Assembly: GCA_934230685.1 (NCBI GenBank)
Contig: CAKQFF010000065.1
Span: 1 to 9,674, forward strand
Direction of reading: 5' to 3'
From: an uncultured Prevotella sp.
Lineage (GTDB): Bacteria > Bacteroidota > Bacteroidia > Bacteroidales > Bacteroidaceae
DNA length: 9,674 nucleotides
Shown here: positions 6,922-9,674 of the stretch, one piece after another
How positions within the stretch are numbered: position 1 is the stretch's first letter
How the letters are laid out: each line of letters begins with the position of its first letter
Program-made: the position numbers and the translations under genes
The notes under the pieces: model-generated
What the model was told of the DNA's origin: nothing
What the model saw: only the letters and a program-made list of their open reading frames with translations
Databases searched by the model: none

Positions 6922-7005
6922 GTCGTATCATGGCATGAAATGGTCGTATCATGCCATGATACGATCGTTTCAAGCCATGATACGGTCGTTTCAAGTCAAA
7001 CTTCA
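6922..7005. repeat. Tandem 21-bp repeat array with palindromic units
   Basis: Four head-to-tail units with exact 21-bp period begin at 6922, 6943, 6964 and 6985. The common pattern is GTCGT(A/T)TCA(T/A)G(G/C)CATGA(A/T)A(C/T)G; the fourth unit keeps only its first half. Unit 2 contains the perfect palindrome CGTATCATGCCATGATACG (6945-6963) with one central base. The array lies in the 227-bp gap between asnB and the nuclease gene. It has no coding appearance and no T-tract. It may bind a protein, fold as hairpins in RNA, or be a dispersed family of genomic repeats. Confidence 0.75.
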
Positions 7006-7049
7006 CTCTCCGTATTAAAGATAAAAATCCATAAGAGTTTAACACTTCT

Positions 7050-7081
7050 GTTGGCAATATTCATGTTTTAGATTAACTTTG
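7050..7081 (+). promoter_or_regulatory. Predicted promoter of the nuclease gene
   Basis: TAACTTTG at 7074-7081 is a perfect TAnnTTTG -7 box. GTTG at 7050-7053 could be the -33 element with a 20-nt spacer. The start of transcription would be near 7085, leaving a leader of only about 11 nt before the ATG at 7096. Confidence 0.45.
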
Positions 7082-7095
7082 TAGGAAAATGCAAG

Positions 7096-8250
7096 ATGAT
7101 GGACAAGATAAGCACTCAATACAATCAAGCGGTACAACTTATAAAGTCGGCTATACTTCAAAATCAGTTGGAAGCAGCCAAGGCTGTCAACAGACAGATG
7201 CTCGCACTATACTATGGTGTGGGCAAGTATGTCTCTGATAATACCCGCAAAGGAGTATGGGGCACAGGAGCCATTGAAACGATTAGTGAACAGCTTAGGA
7301 GAGAACTGCCAGGATTGCGAGGATTTTCTCCAACAAGTATCAAGAAAATGCGCCAGTTTTATGAGCAATGGTGTAATGTTGTAAATCGCCCGCCATTGGC
7401 GGGCGATTTACAAACGGCTGCTGATGAGACTATTTTGCCGTTTAAGTCTTTGCTATTGGTAAATCGTCCGCCAATGGCGGGCGATTTTGATTGGCACGAT
7501 TTTTTTGCTTTAAGTTTCTCTCATCACGATGAGATTCTGTCAAAAACAAAGACTCTTGAAGAGCGTGTGTTCTACATCCATCAAGCTGCAACTTTGCATT
7601 GGGACAAATACACCCTTCGTGACAATCTCAAGGCTGACTTATTTCATCACCAGTCGCAGATGCCAAGCAATTTTGCCAAGACTATGCCGTCAACACGTCA
7701 CGCTCTGAAAGCCATATCTATGTTTAAGGATGATTATCTGCTTGATTTCATCAATGTAGAGGAACTTGACGAGCAAGACCCACAAGACATTGACGAGCGG
7801 ATTATAGAAAACTCAATAGTGTCGAATGTCAAGAACTTCATTCTTACGTTCGGCAAGGACTTTACGTTCATGGGTAACCAGGTGCATATCGACAAGTTCG
7901 GACATGACCATTGGGTTGACTTGCTGTTCTTCAACAGAGAGCTGCAATGTCTTGTAGTGTTTGAACTAAAGAAAGGTGCTTTCAAACCTGCCTATCTCGG
8001 TCAGTTGTCTGCTTATATCCGCATGCTGAATGATGACGAGCGCAAACCTCATGAGAATCCGACTATAGGAATAGTGCTTTGCCGTGATGCAGACAAGACA
8101 TACGTTGAATACCTTCTTCAAGACTACACCCAGCCAATGGGTGTCGCAACATACAAGGTAATGCCTGAGAAGCTAAAGAAAATACTTCCCCCAGAAGAAG
8201 AATTCAAGAGATTGCTTGACGGAAAAGAATTCGACAAATCAGAAAAATAA
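7096..8250 (+). CDS. DUF1016/YhcG-type PDDEXK nuclease domain protein with in-frame palindrome insertions
   Basis: Predicted cytosolic DNA nuclease of uncertain role; relatives are often found near restriction-modification and other accessory genes. The 384 residues divide into an N-terminal DUF1016 domain (about 10-160, including VNRQMLALYYGVGKYVS, GFSPTSIKKMRQFYEQW and LSKTKTLEERVFYIHQA), a helical middle, and a C-terminal PDDEXK-type domain (about 230-360). Candidate active-site residues are Glu237/238, Asp275 in HWVDLLFFN and Glu290-x-Lys292 in FELKKG, followed by Gln303 in YLGQLSAYI. Between the N-terminal helices and the SFSHHDEILSK block, residues 96-131 form a linker made largely of two copies of a palindrome read as NRPPLAGD (97-104) and NRPPMAGD (123-130). 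ATG at 7096 is followed by another at 7099; either may be used. The downstream kinase gene has its own promoter, so no operon is implied. Confidence 0.88.
   Translation: MMDKISTQYNQAVQLIKSAILQNQLEAAKAVNRQMLALYYGVGKYVSDNTRKGVWGTGAIETISEQLRRELPGLRGFSPTSIKKMRQFYEQWCNVVNRPPLAGDLQTAADETILPFKSLLLVNRPPMAGDFDWHDFFALSFSHHDEILSKTKTLEERVFYIHQAATLHWDKYTLRDNLKADLFHHQSQMPSNFAKTMPSTRHALKAISMFKDDYLLDFINVEELDEQDPQDIDERIIENSIVSNVKNFILTFGKDFTFMGNQVHIDKFGHDHWVDLLFFNRELQCLVVFELKKGAFKPAYLGQLSAYIRMLNDDERKPHENPTIGIVLCRDADKTYVEYLLQDYTQPMGVATYKVMPEKLKKILPPEEEFKRLLDGKEFDKSEK
7379..7413. repeat. GC-rich palindrome inside the nuclease ORF, copy 1
   Basis: A perfect inverted repeat with 17-bp arms (7379-7395 and 7397-7413) around one central T. 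The left arm reads TTGTAAATCGCCCGCCA. It is translated in frame to V-N-R-P-P-L-A-G-D-L. The GC-rich core stands out from the surrounding AT-rich gene. Confidence 0.85.
7461..7487. repeat. GC-rich palindrome inside the nuclease ORF, copy 2
   Basis: A second copy of the same element with 13-bp arms (7461-7473 and 7475-7487) around a central A and one G-T pair. It lies exactly 78 bp (26 codons) after copy 1 and in the same frame, giving V-N-R-P-P-M-A-G-D-F. Confidence 0.85.
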
Positions 8251-8318
8251 GGACAGTATTGGTATGATATAGTTGTTACTGTTACAATAATATTTTTTGA
8301 AAATAATAATAGAATTAT

Positions 8319-8349
8319 TTTGTGGTGTGTAAAAGTATTCGTACTTTTG
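8319..8349 (+). promoter_or_regulatory. Predicted promoter of the kinase gene (Bacteroidetes type)
   Basis: TTTG at 8319-8322 and TACTTTTG at 8342-8349 are both perfect consensus elements, separated by exactly 19 nt. This is the best promoter match in the window. Transcription should start near 8353, giving a leader of about 45 nt. It implies that the kinase gene is transcribed independently of the nuclease gene 147 bp upstream. Confidence 0.7.
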
Positions 8350-8397
8350 AAAGATTGATTCTATGAAGTATTATTACGGCTAATTATTAATAAACCT

Positions 8398-9606
8398 ATG
8401 CAATACCCTCTTATATCAGAATATCTCGCCGCCATTCGCGAGGCTAATGACAATCTTGACAAGTTGAGCCATCTGGTGCCCGTGCTGGACAAATACGGTG
8501 AGCCGTATCGTAGCAGCGGTGCGTTTGCCGTCGTATTCAAGATGAAGGACGAGCAGACGGGCAAATACTATGCCCTGAAGTGTTTCACCGAGGAACAGGA
8601 AGGTCGTGCGGAGGCTTACCGTCAGATAGCCGAGGAGTTGGAGTTTGTTGACTCGCCTTATATCACTTCCGTAAAGTATCTGGAGAAGGAGCTTTTTGTT
8701 GACAGCAACTGTGAGAACGAAGAGTTCCCAGTGTTGCTGATGGATTGGATTGAGGGCGAGACGATGGAGACATACATCGCAGCTAACTACACGGACACTC
8801 ACGCTATGTCGATGCTTTGCTACCGCTTTTGCAAGATGGCAGCTTGGCTTCGCTCACAGTCGTTTGCCCATGGTGACATCAAGCCAGATAATATCATGGT
8901 GCGTCCTGACGGTACGCTGACGCTCGTCGACTACGACGGCATGTTTGTGCCGGCAATGAAAGGTCAGAAGTCGCCGACCGTCGGCACCAAGGACTTCTCG
9001 CATCCCCTTCGCACCATCAATGACTTCGACGAAACCATTGACGATTTCGCCTTGGCTTCCATTGCCCTCTCACTAAAAGCCATCTCTCTCAATCCGTCTC
9101 TGCTTCAGACCTACGGAGCATCCGACCGTCTCCTCTTCTCAGCCGCCGATTATCTCGATTTGAGCAAGAGCAATACCTTCACCGCCCTGCAAGGCTTGTT
9201 GGCAGACGAGGAAGCAAAAACCCTTATGTCAATGTTCCTGTTAGCCAGCGCCAAGAAAGACTTGTCCATGTGCTCATTCAGATTGTTCGGTGTGCAGAAG
9301 CCGAAGGAAGTACAGAAACCAAAGGAAAAAGAGGTGCAAAAGCCGAAGGAGGAAGAAGTGTGGAGCACAGAGGTAACCGATAAGAACCTTGAAAATGCCG
9401 TGGAGGATGAATTTGGCGTAAAATATAGCAAGGACTGGAAGAGATTGCTTAAGGCGCCATGGAATTTGAAAGATAACTATTCTATCAGAGAAGGAGTAAA
9501 GGTAATTGGGGACAGGGCTTTTTTCTTATGCAGCTCCCTCACTAACATAAATATCCCAAATAGTGTCAAAATAATTGGAGAGTATGCTTTTTGTCATTGT
9601 ATTTAG
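8398..9606 (+). CDS. Cytosolic protein kinase with C-terminal BspA-type leucine-rich repeat, apparently truncated
   Basis: Predicted Ser/Thr-type protein kinase, 402 residues, with no signal peptide or membrane segment. Kinase features in order: reduced glycine loop RSSGAFAVVF (38-47), ATP-anchoring Lys61 in YYALKCF, hinge VLLMDWIEGETME, catalytic loop HGDIKPDN (158-165) with Asp160, and metal-binding LVDYDGMF (Asp178) in place of DFG. GTKDFSHP and DDFALASIAL follow in the activation/helix-F region. The catalytic set looks complete. Next are three VQKPKE units (299-320), a KYSKDWKRLLKAPWNL segment of the kind that precedes BspA repeats, then about one and a half LRR_5 units: GVKVIGDRAFFLCSSLTNINIPNSVKIIGEYAFCHCI. 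Such repeats normally come in longer series and the next unit would start CSSLT; here a TAG follows CI. The substrate is unknown. Confidence 0.8.
   Translation: MQYPLISEYLAAIREANDNLDKLSHLVPVLDKYGEPYRSSGAFAVVFKMKDEQTGKYYALKCFTEEQEGRAEAYRQIAEELEFVDSPYITSVKYLEKELFVDSNCENEEFPVLLMDWIEGETMETYIAANYTDTHAMSMLCYRFCKMAAWLRSQSFAHGDIKPDNIMVRPDGTLTLVDYDGMFVPAMKGQKSPTVGTKDFSHPLRTINDFDETIDDFALASIALSLKAISLNPSLLQTYGASDRLLFSAADYLDLSKSNTFTALQGLLADEEAKTLMSMFLLASAKKDLSMCSFRLFGVQKPKEVQKPKEKEVQKPKEEEVWSTEVTDKNLENAVEDEFGVKYSKDWKRLLKAPWNLKDNYSIREGVKVIGDRAFFLCSSLTNINIPNSVKIIGEYAFCHCI
9292..9360 (+). repeat. Short coding tandem repeat (VQKPKE units)
   Basis: Three successive units encode VQKPKE, VQKPKEKE and VQKPKEEE (residues 299-320), a charged flexible linker between the kinase and the LRR region. 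The DNA copies differ at wobble positions (CAGAAGCCG, CAGAAACCA, CAAAAGCCG), so the duplication is not very recent. Confidence 0.75.
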
Positions 9607-9674
9607 AGCCTTATAACTAACCATAACCTACTATGACTAACTAACCATAAAGTCTTGATTTTCAATACTCTTTG
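9607..9674 (+). other. Sequence after the LRR stop; possible decayed repeat
   Basis: In frame after the TAG the sequence reads S-L-I-T-N-H-N-L-L-stop, which weakly resembles the SSLTNINIP of a following LRR unit. CTAACCATAA occurs twice (9617-9626 and 9641-9650). The window ends before it can be decided whether more repeat-coding sequence follows. Confidence 0.25.

Larger units (their letters stand above)
6869..7095. other. asnB-nuclease intergenic gap
   Basis: The gap holds a weak 4-bp hairpin just after the asnB stop (CCAC-gtat-GTGG, 6875-6886), then the 21-bp repeat array, then an AT-rich stretch ending in a promoter-like sequence for the next gene. No small gene is supported, and no clear terminator for asnB is visible unless the palindromic array serves as one. 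Confidence 0.5.

Noticed and set aside
6922..7005. CRISPR array
   Set aside because: Units are directly adjacent with a 21-bp period and no unique spacers.
7379..7488. CRISPR-like repeat pair
   Set aside because: Only two copies, both within a continuous coding frame, with the segment between them translated; no array structure or cas genes.
8273..8298. Terminator after the nuclease gene (TTGT/ACAA hairpin followed by a T-rich run)
   Set aside because: The stem is only 4 A/T-rich base pairs, too weak to support a call.

Overview
The window looks like chromosomal DNA from a member of the Bacteroidales, most likely a Prevotella/Bacteroides-type gut or oral bacterium. This rests on a type III glutamine synthetase, the DapL route to lysine, a BspA-type leucine-rich repeat, A-rich leaders with little Shine-Dalgarno sequence, and several matches to the Bacteroidetes promoter pattern (TTTG about 19 nt before TAnnTTTG). 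The genus call is inference from gene content only.

Layout. The left third (1-2983) is a minus-strand block read dapF -> dapL -> glnN, with glnN cut by the left edge. A 325-bp AT-rich divergent region (2984-3308) carries a good dapF promoter, candidate glnK -7 boxes and several small dyads. The plus-strand block glnK (PII) -> amtB -> asnB (3309-6868) follows. Together these two blocks form a nitrogen-assimilation neighbourhood: AmtB imports ammonium, PII senses nitrogen/energy status and gates AmtB, GlnN fixes ammonium into glutamine, AsnB moves the glutamine amide onto aspartate, and DapL/DapF use glutamate nitrogen to make meso-diaminopimelate for lysine and peptidoglycan.

From 6869 the character changes. 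A 227-bp gap carries an array of 21-bp repeats (about 3.5-4 units) with palindromic units. It is followed by a DUF1016/YhcG-type PDDEXK nuclease gene whose reading frame contains two copies of a GC-rich palindrome. Last comes a cytosolic protein kinase gene fused through a short K/P/E repeat to a BspA-type leucine-rich repeat that stops abruptly. Each of these two genes has its own promoter-like sequence. This right-hand part reads as accessory DNA.

The most interesting observations are the palindromes inside the nuclease ORF, the 21-bp array, the kinase-LRR fusion with its early stop, and two pairs of matching leaders: dapF with amtB, and glnK with asnB. These leaders could link expression of genes on opposite sides of the divergent region. 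I found no rRNA, tRNA, CRISPR array or insertion sequence.
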